A stretch of DNA of 64,000 nt from Pascua guehoae (Eukaryota; Basidiomycota; Tremellomycetes; Trichosporonales; Trichosporonaceae), in assembly GCA_001600415.1 (NCBI GenBank), contig BCJX01000007.1, positions 434,999-498,998 on the forward strand, written 5' to 3'. The notes below the pieces were generated by a model. The model did not search any database, was not told the DNA's origin, and saw nothing but the letters and a program-made list of their open reading frames with translations. Shown piece after piece: positions 1 to 11,688 of this stretch. Both the position numbers and the translations under genes were made by a program. The stretch's first letter is position 1; every line of letters begins with the position of its first letter.

Positions 1-1075
1 GTCTGAGATCGAGACTGATGCCCCCGTCACGACAACCGGCACCAGGACTGTTCCGGGACTGATCAGCAAAACGACCACTACCACTCGCCCCTCGGGATCG
101 CTCGACTCTGCAAACTCGTCCTCCTCGTCGACGGGCCTTTCTGGCGGCGCTGTGAGTAGATTTTTCGTCGCCATGATGGCACACTCGTGGTTCTGAAACG
201 CCCGCCTCGTCCCCTCCCATAAGAACCATCGCACTGACCACGCTTCTCAGATTGCCGGTATCGTCATTGGTGTCATTGCCGGCATTGTCATCCTTGGCCT
301 GATTGCCACGCGCTTCCTCATGCAGCGCAAGCGCGCGAGCCGCAACGCCAACCGCGCGTCCATGTTTGAGCCCTGGCAGACTGCCCCGGCGACCGATGAG
401 CCATTTGAAAAGTCGTACCCGATGGAGCCCCAGCCCAGCTTCCCCAACACGGGTGGCGACCAGTTTGCCGACCCCACCGCGGCCTTTTACGGCAACCAGT
501 ACAACCAGGGCGGCGCCTACCCAGACGCATACGGCAACTACCCCGCTGCGGGCGGCTACCCCGGCGCCGAGCAGTACACGAATGCCGCCGGTGCTGGCGC
601 TGCTGGGGCTATGGTCGGTGCGGGTGCCTATGGCGGCATGCAGGCGCAGCAGCCATACGACGCCGGCGCCCAACAAGTGTCTCCCGTTTCGCCTCCTCCC
701 GACGCCCCCGTCAACTTTGCCGCGCCGCCTGCGGATGCTGCTGCCCCCGGTGTTGGTGCTGGCGCTGGCGCCGGTGCCGCCGCCGCTGGTGTTGCCGCAG
801 GTGCCGCTGTTGGTGCTGGTGCCGCCGCCGCCGCGGCCGGTGCCGGAACCGCACACACTGCCTCGCCAGAAGCGGCCGCTGCGGGCCTGCACGACGGCAT
901 GATGGCGCGCGTCAAGGTCGGCTTTGTCCGCAGCCTCGAGGACGAGCTCGCCATTACCCAGGGCCAGCAGCTGTTCCTGCACACTTCGTACGACGACGGA
1001 TGGTGCCTGTGCGAGGACGACCAGCACAACCGCGGTGTCGTCCCCATCAGCTGTCTCGAGCCGTGGACGCAGTAA
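1..1075 (+). CDS. Membrane-anchored SH3-domain protein, 3' part
   Basis: The 5' end lies outside the window. Two exons are visible, 1-151 and 251-1075, joined in phase 0 over a GTGAGT...CTTCTCAG intron. The first encodes a Ser/Thr-rich, probably extracellular stretch. The second opens with one transmembrane helix (IAGIVIGVIAGIVILGLIA), then a basic stop-transfer stretch (QRKRASRNANR), a long Pro/Ala/Gly/Tyr-rich disordered region, and a C-terminal SH3 domain of about 57 residues. SH3 hallmarks seen are the VGFV start, ALYDY-like acidic stretch LEDELAIT, the DDGWCLCED tryptophan region and GVVPISCLEPW at the end. At least 324 residues are present. The layout (outer Ser/Thr region, one helix, cytosolic SH3) resembles fungal membrane-tethered SH3 adaptors of the Fus1 kind. 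The link to signalling or cell fusion is inference. Confidence 0.85.
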
Positions 1076-2286
1076 GCCACGACAATGATTGCAAACGAGT
1101 GTGCTTTGGTGGCCAGCCCATTGGGGTCACTTTGATCGTGCACCTCGGTTATCAGTTTGCAAGCACACGCGCACGTCCTGGTGTGTGTGTGCGAGCGTCC
1201 ATAGAGGTAGATTTGGCGCAGAGGCGGGTGTGGAGCTGTCGGCCAAGCGGGGAATGCCGGGGTGACCTGGAGTTTTCTGTTATAGGCAACACAAAGGCAG
1301 GCCAGCTCGCTGGCGCTGCCACACGTCTGCGAGCACGAGTATGCTGCTGCGCATACACCGCGCCACGCGGACGGACACTAGGTTATGTTTGGATGTATTG
1401 TTTGCTTTGGACAGCCAGAGCTCCCGAGCTGCGGAGCAGCCAGGGGCGAGGCCGGGAGTGAGTGGGAGGGGAGGGGGACGCGAGGGTAGCAGCAAGAGCC
1501 AGGTCGGTAGTGCTGTGTGCGCGACGTGCACGATGTGCACGATGAGCGCGGGATGACACAATAGCCATGTCCCGGAGTCGACATGCCGACAATGGCAGAG
1601 TAGTCGGTACTGAGTTGAGCCTGGTACTGAATAGTGACGAGTGACCGAGGCTGACACAACTGTCAACAACTAGCCAACTGCCCAGCTGCCCAGCTGCCCA
1701 CCCTCGCCCACACCCTCGCCCATGCTCTGCCTCGGTCCACGCCGCCGACCCCACCTTTCATGGAGTAGTATAGGCTAGTTGGGACGAGAACGCCGTCGTA
1801 CCCGAGCAGTGGCCGTTGGCTCACCACTACGCGGGTGGGCACTGTATCACGTCCTGTCCTGGCACGGTGCAGATGGACAGTTGGGCTAGGACGGTTCCAA
1901 GAGGTACCCGATAGAGTATCTGGCGCGGGGGAGGGCGTGGTGGACCTAGAGGCGAGGTTGGGGAGCCGAGGCTGGGATTGGCGTGGCGGTTTGCAGCTGT
2001 TGTGGCCGTTCACGTGGTGTGGATGGCACGGAGGATCACGATGGCCCAAGGGTGAGAGCTTCCCCGCCCGATTGATCGAGTCGTGTGCTGGTATGAGTGT
2101 CCGACTCTATGCATGTCTATGCTATAGTGCTATGGGGTACAGTAGATTGTCCGCTCTGGGATGTCGTCGTCGTCTCCGCCACCTCGGTCTCTGTGGTGCT
2201 CCTACCTCCGTCTTTCACTACCACCCTCGCCCGCCTTCACTCACTCTCCTCCTCCCCGCCACTAGCCCTGGCGGGCGTCCCGCCCT
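1076..2286. other. Gene-free stretch between convergent genes
   Basis: The SH3 gene ends at the left edge and the HUT1-type gene, read from the other strand, ends at the right edge, so this is shared 3' sequence. I see no conserved protein segment, tRNA or transposon in it. Open frames here are compositionally driven by GC content. Confidence 0.5.
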
Positions 2287-5200
2287 TTACGCACTCTTGG
2301 CCTTCTTCACCCTCCGCTTCTCTTGCATCTTGCACGCGGCCTCTACGCCAATACCGGCAAACACGACGGCGACGCCGGCCCACTGGCCGGGCGCGAGGCG
2401 GTGGCCAAACACGGCGACCGAGAGGAGCATGGTGAAGAGCTTGCGCGTGACGGTGACCATGACGAGGGTGAGCGAGCCAAAGTGCTGGATGGTCTCAAAG
2501 ATGAAAATCTGGCCCAGGCCGCCGAGCGCCGCGTACGCGACCAGGGGCGCGAGGGCGGTGGGGTGCGACGCGACAAAGGCGACGGAGCGGATGAGGATTG
2601 GCGGCGTCCATTCCAGCGGCGTGGGCGGGAAACGCGCAATAAAGGGGGAGAGGAGCGAGAGGGGCGACGAGGGCAGTGGCGCGAGCATGGCGGGCGTCAG
2701 GACGACGAGGGTCATGGACGCCATGATGAACATCATCTGCTGGCCAGAGTAGCCCGGGTAGAGTGTGAAGATTTGGTCTTGGGTCGAGTTTGTCAGGCCG
2801 TCGATTAAGAGGCTGTGGGGTGAAGCGGTGGTGTAAAGGGGGAAAGGGGGTGGTGTTTATAGGAGCGCGGGGGAATGCGGGGGTGGTTGAGTTGAGGAGG
2901 TATGAGGACGAGGGGATAGTCGGGTAGTGGGCAAGGAGAGAATGGGGAGTGACAGACAGAGGGTAAGATAACGTGTCAGCAACAACAACTCTCTCAACCT
3001 CCTCGGCACACTCACTTGACTAGCAACAGCGTCAACCCCCACACGCTGTCTCCACCTTTACCCTTGCTGCTCTTGCCGTAGAGCATAAAGAGCGAGATTC
3101 CCGCAGTGACAAGACCGACGACGGCATACTTGTGTGCGCCAAAGCGGCGGCGGTAGATGAGGACGTTGAGGAGAAGGACGGGGATGAGTTTGCAGCTCTG
3201 TCGGTTAGTGCACGGTAGATGGTAGGGACGAGTCATTGGACAGCAGAGTGGATAGTCAATGCCAAGATGAGAGCCTGCCTCTGAGCCTGTCTCAAGGAGA
3301 GACTGGATGGTATTGCCTCGAGGTGACGAGGGCCGCTCCAGAGGTTGGAGATGCAGTTTAGCCAGCAGTCGAGTGCTTCGTGGAGACGAGGACGAATGAC
3401 CGGATGATGGCCACGACTGGAGGACGGCAGACAAAGCAGGCGGCGGTGCTGTCCGTAATCTAGCACCGGACACGACACAATCGTTAACTATTCCCTGTTG
3501 CCCGGTGGCTAGGATACGTCGCCGATACCTTCACTCGGCTGCTGTGGCCGTTCTGCCCCGCCGTTGTTCTCTTGACAACTGCTGCAGTTCCTCATTGCCG
3601 TATCCAGCAACCCTCTGTTTGCTTGTTCGCAAATACGTCGTTGCCTTGTCTAACTCGGCCATTCTCTTTGACAACTCTCCACCTCCCCATCTCCCCGGAC
3701 CCCGTTCAGCAAGCCTCTCGTACCGTCCGGCTCTCTGCCCTCTCCCGACAAATGGGTTGCTCTTGCTCTTCACACCGTCATTCCCCGGTCCGCTTTCAAA
3801 GCCCCCACCTCTAGAGTCTAGCAACCCGACATCGCCTCGTCCCAAAACACCATCACGCCCTAGCCTCGTCGCCCACATACACCCCACATTCGTACCAACA
3901 CGGCTTGACCCACCTTGCCGAGCACCATCGTGGGGTAGCTAATATGCCGGAGGGCGTGGAAGCCAATCGGCCCCGCCGTCGTCTGGAAGAGGGATACCTG
4001 GATGAGCAGCGCGGCGAGTGTCTGGTGCCAGGGGCGTGGTGTGGCTTTGGCGGTGTCGGTGTCGGTGCCGTTGGTGACCACTTTGCCGTTGGGTTGACCG
4101 TTGTGCGCGTGACCATTGGCACCGTTCCCATTGACCTCGACGTGCCCATTCCCATTCCCATTCCCATTCCCATTTCCATTCTGCTTTTCACCCCCCGCAC
4201 CCTCTGCACTCTCTGCAGTCTCCACCACCTTGTCCACCTTGGCCCCACCCGGCGCTGCGCGCAACCGCGTCAAGCCCAGGACATCACCCACACTCCTCGT
4301 GCCGAGCTCGCCGCGCCGCCACGCGCCAAAGACGAGGTAGGCGGCCGAGCAGCTCGCGCCCGCGAGGGCCTGGCACCAGTTGAAGAAGAGCGGGGAGGGA
4401 AACTTGTCGCCGCCGGGGATGCGGGCGCCGTCGGGGTCCTTGTGCGGTGCGTGTGTGTTGGCGTGGGCGGGGGCGTGGGAGAGGGGGAAGGGGGCCGAGA
4501 CTGGGGGTTAGTTGTGGTGTGTGGGGGTGAAAGACTGGGTAGGGGCGNNNNNNNNNNNNNNNNNNNNNNNNNNNNNNNNNNNNNNNNNNNNNNNNNNNNN
4601 NNNNNNNNNNNNNNNNNNNNNNNNNNNNNNNNNNNNNNNNNNNNNNNNNNNNNNNNNNNNNNNNNNNNNNNNNNNNNNNNNNNNNNNNNNNNNNNNNNNN
4701 NNNNNNNNNNNNNNNGGGGGGGAGGCAAGGGGAGAGGCAAGCAGGGAATACTGGTGAAGGCGGGGAGATGAGCTTGTTCGAGGTTGGCCTGACTTGACCA
4801 TTGCCTGTAGATCACTCTATAACCAAACACCAGGTAGACGCAACACTGGCACCGGTCGCCGATTGGCATGCAACTTGTCGCCCTGGGCAAACCTCGGTAT
4901 CTGGGCCGCGGTGGGTACCTCGTGTCGTCCACCTGGGCGTAGGTGGACGCCGGATAAGCCGCACCGCAGCACAAGGACCGAGTCCAACACCAACATCGAC
5001 ACCAACCAACACAAGACCAAGACCACCAACACCGAACAGCACATCGTCGCCGACTTGCCGTAAAACATAACACCCCACCAACACCCCACCAACAACACCA
5101 CATCAACACCACATCAACGCCAACAACGCCAACACGCACACCATGCGGTGCCATATAGACAAACAAGGCGGGCGCCAACCGCGGCCGCCCAAGCCAAGCA

Positions 5201-5654
5201 CATGGACAAGGACAATCGCGTGCCGGTCCCCACTGCCTCCATACTCGACATTTAGACCAGCGCACCCGCCCCCCGCTTCCCCCAGCTCCCCCCAGCTCTC
5301 CCCCCATTCCCCCACAGCTCTCAACACCCCCCCGCCCTCACCCTGCCCTTCCCCCGACCCCACCCCCCCGCCAGCTCCGCAGCCCAACACACACACGCAA
5401 CTCACGTCGCTCCTGCGCAATCGCCCAGAGGAGGAAGGCGGCATACACGCCCGAAACGCAAATGACCAGTCTGGGCGTCAGCTACGGGTGCGAGTCTGGG
5501 GCTCTTTGTTGTGGCCCCGGTCGGGTTGGAGACGGAGACTGGGCGATGGGGGACCGGGACGGCGGAGGGGGGCGGGGACAGAGACGTCGGCGGGGACAGA
5601 GACGGAGATGCGGGCGGAGACGGGGACAGAGACGTACCGTAGCAAAGACGCCAT
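2287..5654 (-). CDS. HUT1: HUT1/SLC35B1-type UDP-galactose transporter homologue
   Basis: Exons, all minus strand: 5638-5654, 5406-5470, 3914-4500, 3016-3197 and 2287-2812, giving 458 residues. All junctions are GT-AG with matching phase. The start MASLLR runs into [17 protein letters not shown] followed by AQER, the characteristic first helix of HUT1. Other family landmarks are [26 protein letters not shown] and [10 protein letters not shown] in the middle, [11 protein letters not shown], and [15 protein letters not shown] with [11 protein letters not shown] near the end. Ten helices are expected. The family carries UDP-galactose (and possibly other cargo) in the ER membrane. The C-terminus [15 protein letters not shown] tail is basic, as expected of ER retention. 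Oddities: an inserted Asn-Gly repeat in a loop of the third exon, and introns of 716 and 905 nt, the latter containing the N gap. Confidence 0.9.
4146..4176 (-). repeat. Hexanucleotide repeat encoding Asn-Gly
   Basis: About five copies of CCCATT (plus strand) lie inside the third exon of the HUT1-type gene and encode an NGNGNG run on the minus strand, within a longer NG-rich insert of about 40 residues. The unit is six bases, so expansion or contraction keeps the frame. Confidence 0.85.
4548..4715. other. Assembly gap (168 N)
   Basis: An unbroken run of N inside the second large intron of the HUT1-type gene. Flanks are G-rich on the plus strand (GGGGGG to the right, GGTAGGGGCG to the left), so the gap probably reflects a hard-to-sequence simple repeat. 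Gap length may be nominal. Confidence 0.98.
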
Positions 5655-6289
5655 GGTGATGAACAGCACAAGAACAAGAACAAGAACAAGAACAAGGACG
5701 AAAAAAGAGGGAAGAAACGAGTGGTGAGAGGCGATGCAATCTAAAACTCTGTACACGTTTTGGGTTTGCACGCGACGTGGCCCAGGCACGGGGGGCAATG
5801 TCCAGTGGCGCGCGAAAGGCGCTGGCTTGGCGGACGCGACGCGAGCCACCCACCCAGGCAAGTGACAACAGCTGTTGGTGGTGGCTGCATGCATGCACGA
5901 CACTGTTCGTGGATATTGTGATTGTGCAGCAGAAACACTTGCAGACACCACGGGGCAGAGGTATACAATGCATCGTACAACAGACACTATACAACGCGTG
6001 CCGAGTTGTCCGTATGGGTGTCGATACTGCCGGCACGCCAAGGGCCATGCTGGCTGGGAGGCTAGCGTGCTGCTGGGGTCGGCGCGATGAATCACCTTTG
6101 TCCCCGTTGGGCTTGCCTCTCCATGACGTCCACCCCGGGATCCATCGTGTGCCGGTACAGCCAGCTGGCGGGGTGGACTCTCTGCCCTCAATCCAGAGGG
6201 CTCATGCCTGCCCCTCCCTCCCTCGGTCCGAACCTCCTCCCTCCCTCCCACACCTCCCTCTCCACCACGCCTTACCCCCCTACGCCCCC
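5655..6289. other. Promoter side of HUT1 gene; (AAGAAC)n repeat
   Basis: This holds the upstream region of the HUT1-type gene and the 3' flank of the CRAL-TRIO gene. An AAGAAC hexamer repeat occupies about 5670-5696, 16 bases upstream of the start codon, probably in the 5' leader. No other gene is visible. Confidence 0.5.
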
Positions 6290-9196
6290 CTACACCAACC
6301 CAAACACCTCCTTCCACGCGCCGAGGCCGAGCACATCGAGGGGCGCACTGAGGAGCTTGATCCAGGTACCGCGCATGAGCAAAAAGCCGATGAGCATGTA
6401 TACCCAGTCGTTCTCGCGCCTCTTTGCGACCCCCCTGTGGCGGGAGCGTGCGGCGCGCATGAGGCCCTGCGTCGGCGTGTGCGGTGTCACGGGCTGGGCG
6501 GGGGGAATGTACAGGACGCGGCGGATGGTGCGCTCGACCTGGTCGCGGAGCGACTGGAGGCGGAGGACAAAGAGCCACAGGAGCGTCTTGACGAGGTCGC
6601 GTTTGCGGTTCCGGCCGTACCGTGGGCGAATGTAGGATCCGCTGTCCGTCTCCTCGCGCACGACGGGGTAGCCAAACCACGGATTGTCGGCAGAGTACTG
6701 CACGTCGGGGGCCGAGTGGACAACGGGGAGGGGCGGGAGGGGGGCCACGTCGCGCGGCGAGGTCGGCGGCGACTCGAGCGTGGACGTCGACGAGACAAGC
6801 TTGGGGTCATGCAGGCCGTTGACGCTGCCCAGGCTGCTCGCGCTCGCGCTCCCGTTGACGCTCGTGTCGGCCGAGCTGTGCGGGTCCCCGTCCCCGTCGT
6901 CTTCCGGCGGCAGGTACTCGTCAAGCCGGCGCGCGTGGTGCGCCTGCAGCTTGCAGGCGTACGACTCGGCGGGTGTGGTGCATGATGGGTCATCGGCGGC
7001 GCGCGCACGCGCCGCTGCACGTCGCGCTGCAAGCGAGCTGTCGAGCATGGCGGGGCGCAGGACGCGCCGGTGTGGCGGCTGTTGGCACTGCTGCTGCTGT
7101 CGTGGTGGCTTTGTAGGCAGCCCAGACGCCTCATCTTCGTCTTCAGAGTCGGACAAGAGGTCGCGCGTCGCCAGGCGCGACGGCGAGAGGTACAGGTGAA
7201 AGTCGGAGAGCGACTTTATGCGCTGGATCGGGCCCGAACCCTCGTGCTGCGCCCCAGTGTCGACCGTCAGGTCGGGCTTTGGATGCGGCCGGCTGTCGTC
7301 GTGCCCGTCGTCGCGGAAGAAGTTTTCGTCGCCGTGGGTTTTTGTCATTGCTAGCCGTGCCGCGAGGCCAGCCAGGCCGAGGGCGTGTGACTGGCCATGG
7401 GACTGGCCCGGTGCCGGAAAACTCGGGTGCCGCGACAGCGGGCGGGAACCTGGGCGTGAACCTGGGCGCGACCCCGGGCGGGAGCCCGCTCGTGATCCGG
7501 AGGCAGACGCCACCGGCGAGTTGGGGGCAGAGTAGAAAATGTCGGCGATCGAGGATGACGACGTCTGGCGGGATACGGCCGAGACCCTCGCCCGTTCGCG
7601 CGACGCTGCACGGGACGGATTGCGCGACCCCCCACGCGACACGGCGCGCGAGCCTGGTCTCGAGCCGTGGCGGGGCATGCCAAAGCGGCGCAGCATAATG
7701 TCCGAGTCGACCCCGAGGCCGTCGCCGCCGTACGCTTACGTTAGGGGGGAGCGCGACGCCACAAATACACACTCCACTCACCTTTTGGCAACTTGTCGAG
7801 GTCAAAGACTTGCTCGGTCTGCTCGCGCGACTCGACAAAGGTGACTTTTTCCAGCGCCGAGCGCGGGAGCACACGGCGGAGAACACTGTTCCACATGGCG
7901 CGATGGGACCAGCCGGCGTTGACAATGTAGACGCTCTCAAAGAGACCTGGAAACGAGTTGTGCCCGACACTGAAGATTGTCGGTAGCAGCTCGACCTCCT
8001 GTCGTGTTAGCTGCTTTTGTGCTGGTGGTAGTAAAGTTGACATGCTCCCAGGTGTGGTGCATGCAAGTGTCCCACATGTCCACAGCCATACGCCCACATG
8101 ATGGATGCGGCTGCCATTGCCGACGTCCCGCTTCGGACTCCCGAAGTATGCGCCCGTGCGTGTGACACTGACCCCCTGAACCGGGTACACCAGCGCCTGT
8201 ACGCCGGAATGCGGACATGCAGAGTGTGGTCTTGTCGCCCGGCTCGTAGGGGCCCGGTTGCAACGGCATATAAGACTGGGTCTACGCCAGTCGCCCCTTT
8301 GCCGGCTACTCGTGGTGCATCTCTCCCCACTCCCACCTCTTCACCTCGTCCTCGCCCATCTGTTCTCAACACAGTTCCACCCCTTCTGCAGCTGTTCCCA
8401 CTCGTCCACTTGCCTTCCACTTGCTTTCCACTCGCGTTCCACCTGCCTTGCACCCCCCTTCCGACTCACCATATTACGATACCCCGCCCCCGCAGCGTCG
8501 ACCACGAGCACCGCCCCCTCTGCGCCCGTGCCCCTGCGATGCTCGACCCAGTAATCCCGCGCGACGCGGCGGACAAACTCGAGCCCCCACCACACCCACT
8601 CCTTCATGGGTGCGAGCGAGCCCGTGTCGTCGCGCGCCACGTTGCGGAGGGTGAGTACGGCGACGGGGTGGCCGAGGCGGTCGACGCATGCGGGGAGCGG
8701 GAGGACGGAAAAGACTGGCGCCGCGCCGGGCGGGGGCGGGATGGGGCCCGAGAGGCCGCGTTCGAGGCGCGCGCTGAGGGCCGTCAGGAGCGACGCGTGG
8801 GTTTTGGACGTGTCAAAGTGGTTGCGCTGCGGTGGTCAGTGGTGTGTGGGAGGAGAGTTGTGCGAGTTGGTGCGAGTTGCCGGCGATGCCAAGACCGCCG
8901 AGACAAGCGGAGGCCTTTGACAAGTGGAGACCTCGGTTCCCAAGTCGCGCAGAACCCACCCGCAGAGCACGGAACACCATGCCCCTATCCCGCGCCCAGT
9001 CGGCGGCGCCGGCGGCACTCGCCGGATCCCATCCTTCCTGCGCGCGCAAATCGTCAATGTCGTCGGCGAGCTCGGCCACGAGCTGGTCCACGGCCGCAGC
9101 GTGTGTGCCGAGCTGTTCGCGGCGCTGCGAGAGCCGTGCGCGCGCGACGGGCGGCGGCGACGGCGTGGCCGTGGCCGTGGCCGTGTCGGTCGTCAT
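6290..9196 (-). CDS. CRAL-TRIO (Sec14-like) lipid-binding protein with long disordered tail
   Basis: Exons, minus strand: 8960-9196, 8470-8826, 7782-7998, 6290-7734, giving 751 residues. The first two exons give an N-terminal helical part (QRREQLGTHAAAVDQLVAEL, then FRALR/RNHFDTSKTH) and the start of the lipid-binding fold, with CVDRLGHPVAVL and VVDAAGAGYRNM. The third gives the Sec14 core: SVGHNSFPGLFESVYIVNAG, WNSVLRRVLP, and DKLPK, the usual domain end. The remaining ~480 residues are mostly Ser/Arg/Pro-rich and disordered, with SRPG repeats around residues 320-340, ending in two hydrophobic stretches (KTLLWLFVLRLQSL; YMLIGFLLMRG). Sec14-family proteins bind and exchange phospholipids. The last hydrophobic part suggests membrane attachment (inference). 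The 47-nt last intron ends in CTAACGTAAG, an AAG rather than CAG/TAG acceptor. Confidence 0.82.
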
Positions 9197-9899
9197 CGGG
9201 GCAGATGCGGGCCCGGGTGTAAGCCTGCGAGGCGGGGGCGATGAGGGCCCCGTGTGGGGTAAAGGGGAGGGAGGCCGAGGTTTGGGAAAACAACGAGTCC
9301 CGGGACGTTGGCGTTGATGGGAGGCTGTGTAGCGATGTGGGAAAGGGGGTATAGCGAGTTTGCACGCGATGGGGGTTTTGAGGATTGTCGATAGTGTACA
9401 GTCCGTATGGGGCTAGAGCAATTGTAGTAGTGGATGCTAGAGAGAGATGCAAAAGAGGAGGGAGGACGAGCAAAGCAAATAGGGACGTAGGTCATGTTTC
9501 CGGCGTCATTCAATCTCCGCCACCGGCTACTGGCTGCAAGGCTGCGCGGTTGGATGTACATAAAACCCAAGGGCGGCCCACGACGCACGACTGACGTACT
9601 AGGGCACCAGGTGGCGTCTTTTTTCTCCTTGTACCCGGGCGGGGAGTGGCGCAGGGCCGATCAGCAGAGCTGTTAACAACACACAGATCTGCAAATGGGT
9701 TGAATAGAAATAGGCTTCCCACAACAGCCCATGTGATCCTCGTGTCCATCCGTGCCTATTTTGTACCCCGTGCCCCCCCTTCCCCTCTGTGCCAGCCATC
9801 GCATCAACAAACATGGCCGCCATTTCCGGATCTCAAACCGGGCGCAACCCAACTACCTATGACGACTCTTACATTGCACCAACCAGCGTCATCCGCATG
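9197..9899. other. Upstream region of the CRAL-TRIO gene
   Basis: Divergent flank containing the CRAL-TRIO promoter. No conserved protein, RNA gene or repeat recognised. Confidence 0.4.
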
Positions 9900-11460
9900 C
9901 GTTGTGGCAGCCTTGAGCGGGGTTGTCTCATACCTGTAGCAGTTGGCCCAATGTCGTCCTGGTCTGCGATTAATACGGACTCTACAGTAGCCTCAACTGG
10001 AAACGTCCTCGTGGCATCGGGATGAGGGCATGCGGCTCGTCTTGGTTGTTGCCAATGCCTAGATCTGTTGACAGCATAGACATGGTGGTAGTGATGAGGG
10101 AGGCGTGCAGTGGGCTGCCGACAGGTTGGGAGAGGCGGAGGGGGGCGGGGACACTGGCCAGAAACGAAACGATATGCGCGGTAAGGATCAAGGCATGGGT
10201 GATAGATGAGACGGAGGGCAGGTGCAGGTACTCGTCGATGCCAGTCGGTGAGAAGGGCGGAACCCCGGTGGTGGACAGAAGCATGTTGCCTCGTGCACAC
10301 CATTGGTGCTGCTCTGCAAGTCGCATGCCAGATGAGTGGCTGTCTAATCATGCCAGACGAGATACTCTTGCTCTTGCGAGCGACAACACTTCACTAATCG
10401 ATTCCCCTTTGCACAATGGCCATTCCAACAGCTATTTGCGAGCAGAAGATGGGGTGTGCTGTACTACACACTGCGAGGCCTTCGGCCAGGGGCATATTGC
10501 AATAGGTGCGGCCCCTTGTGCCCCATACGACTCATCTTTGTGGCATCGCCTACGCCAACCCGCCCGCCCCCCCTGCATCGTAACCAGGTCATGAAGAGGA
10601 GACGGTCTGGGAGTCTGACCGCGATGCCATTGCCCAGCGACAGGTGCCGCTGCGCGCCAACGTCGGCCCAACGCCGTCACTGCCTCTGGCCGGTCTTTGA
10701 ATGTGCTTACCCATGTCAGCAGGCATGCAAGCCCCTGGACAAACGTAACCCTTGCGGCGACGAAGAGGACGCGCTCTCGGATGATCGCAGACGCTCTCGG
10801 CGGGCGACAATTGTTACCGCGCCCAGGCTCTCCTGCGCAGTGTTGTCGAGTGCCTGGACACGCGGTTCTGCAGGTCATCCCAGAGACCCCCAATCAACGA
10901 CCACTTTATCACAACCAAGCGCAGTCACCATCTCGCCTGCGTCCCGCCAGCGGTCGGCGGTCGTATTGGGCGGCTTTCCCATTGTTAGAAGAGCCGAGGC
11001 GGTGCTCAAGCTCCCATACCCGGTACCCAAACTCGGTTGGTCGGGATGCCAACGTCCATTCTTGTTGTTAGCCAACTTGCCACCCTGCTCCTCGCGTTGG
11101 CCGTCGACGCGTAGAGATTCTCGAACTCGTCCTGCGCAATCGGCAACATCTTGTCGGTGAGGTCGTTGAGGCACAGCTGCGCGGCCCCGACGCCGAGGCG
11201 CCCGATCGTGCCCCACATGAGGTTCGTGTATCGGGATCGCGACCTCTGCGACCTCGGGCTTTGAGACACTCCGTCACATCCAAGGTCTTTGAGATGCTCC
11301 GCGATGTGGCGGACAAGGTCGCTCACGGAGCGTCTCAAAGCCCGGGGTCTTTGAGACGCTCTGCGACGCGGGGGACGAGGTCGTTCACGCGTTCGTCGCG
11401 CCCGCGGTTGTTGAATCCCTCGGCGAGGAGGCGGACACCGAGGGCCTCACCCCCAACCCC
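9900..11460 (-). pseudogene. Decayed unidentified protein-coding locus
   Basis: Several minus-strand stretches have C/G-ending codons and amphipathic sequence like neighbouring genes, but they lie in different frames with no clean splice path. They are GEALGVRLLAEGFNNRG with ERVNDLVPRVAERLKD (11335-11460), a second related copy VSDLVRHIAEHLKDLG (about 11275-11335), TNLMWGTIGRLGVGAAQ with CLNDLTDKMLPIAQDEF (11090-11230), VLFVAARVTFVQGLACLLTW before a GTAAGC (about 10710-10790), and GIDEYLHLPSVSSITHALIL with LTAHIVSFLASVP (10090-10260). I do not recognise the family. It may be a real multi-intron gene that I failed to assemble, or a pseudogene. Confidence 0.3.
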
Positions 11461-11561
11461 TCGCACACTTTGCCATCGTCGCACACTCTGCCATACGCTG
11501 CGGCCCAGACACACAGCGCGCGGACCAGCGCACGCCGAACACAGGCCCACAGGTCAAAAGC

Positions 11562-11688
11562 TTCTCCGCCAGGGAGTCGAACCCTGCTCTATCGCGAACT
11601 CCAGCGTGGTCGAGCTGCCGAGGAGGTGCTCGCCGTCGCCGGGCTCTCTGTTGAGAGGCGATTATACTAACCGATATACTAGCGAAGA
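11562..11688 (-). tRNA. tRNA-Glu (anticodon CTC), 55-nt intron
   Basis: The minus strand folds as a cloverleaf. Acceptor TCTTCGC pairs with GCGGAGA (one G-T), D arm GTAT...GTAT, anticodon stem ATCGC/GCGAT, loop CTCTCA-C with anticodon CTC at 11653-11655, T arm CAGGG-TTCGACT-CCCTG, discriminator A. The intron occupies 11597-11651, after position 37 as normal for eukaryotic tRNA introns. Mature length is 72 nt. The intron is long for a tRNA. Confidence 0.85.

Noticed and set aside
303..902. Overlapping frames across the SH3 gene
   Set aside because: Low-complexity Pro/Ala DNA stays open in several frames; only the frame with the transmembrane and SH3 segments is real.
10022..10594. 190-codon plus-strand frame as a gene
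   Set aside because: No domain, and the opposite strand looks more coding-like; treated as shadow of the decayed locus.
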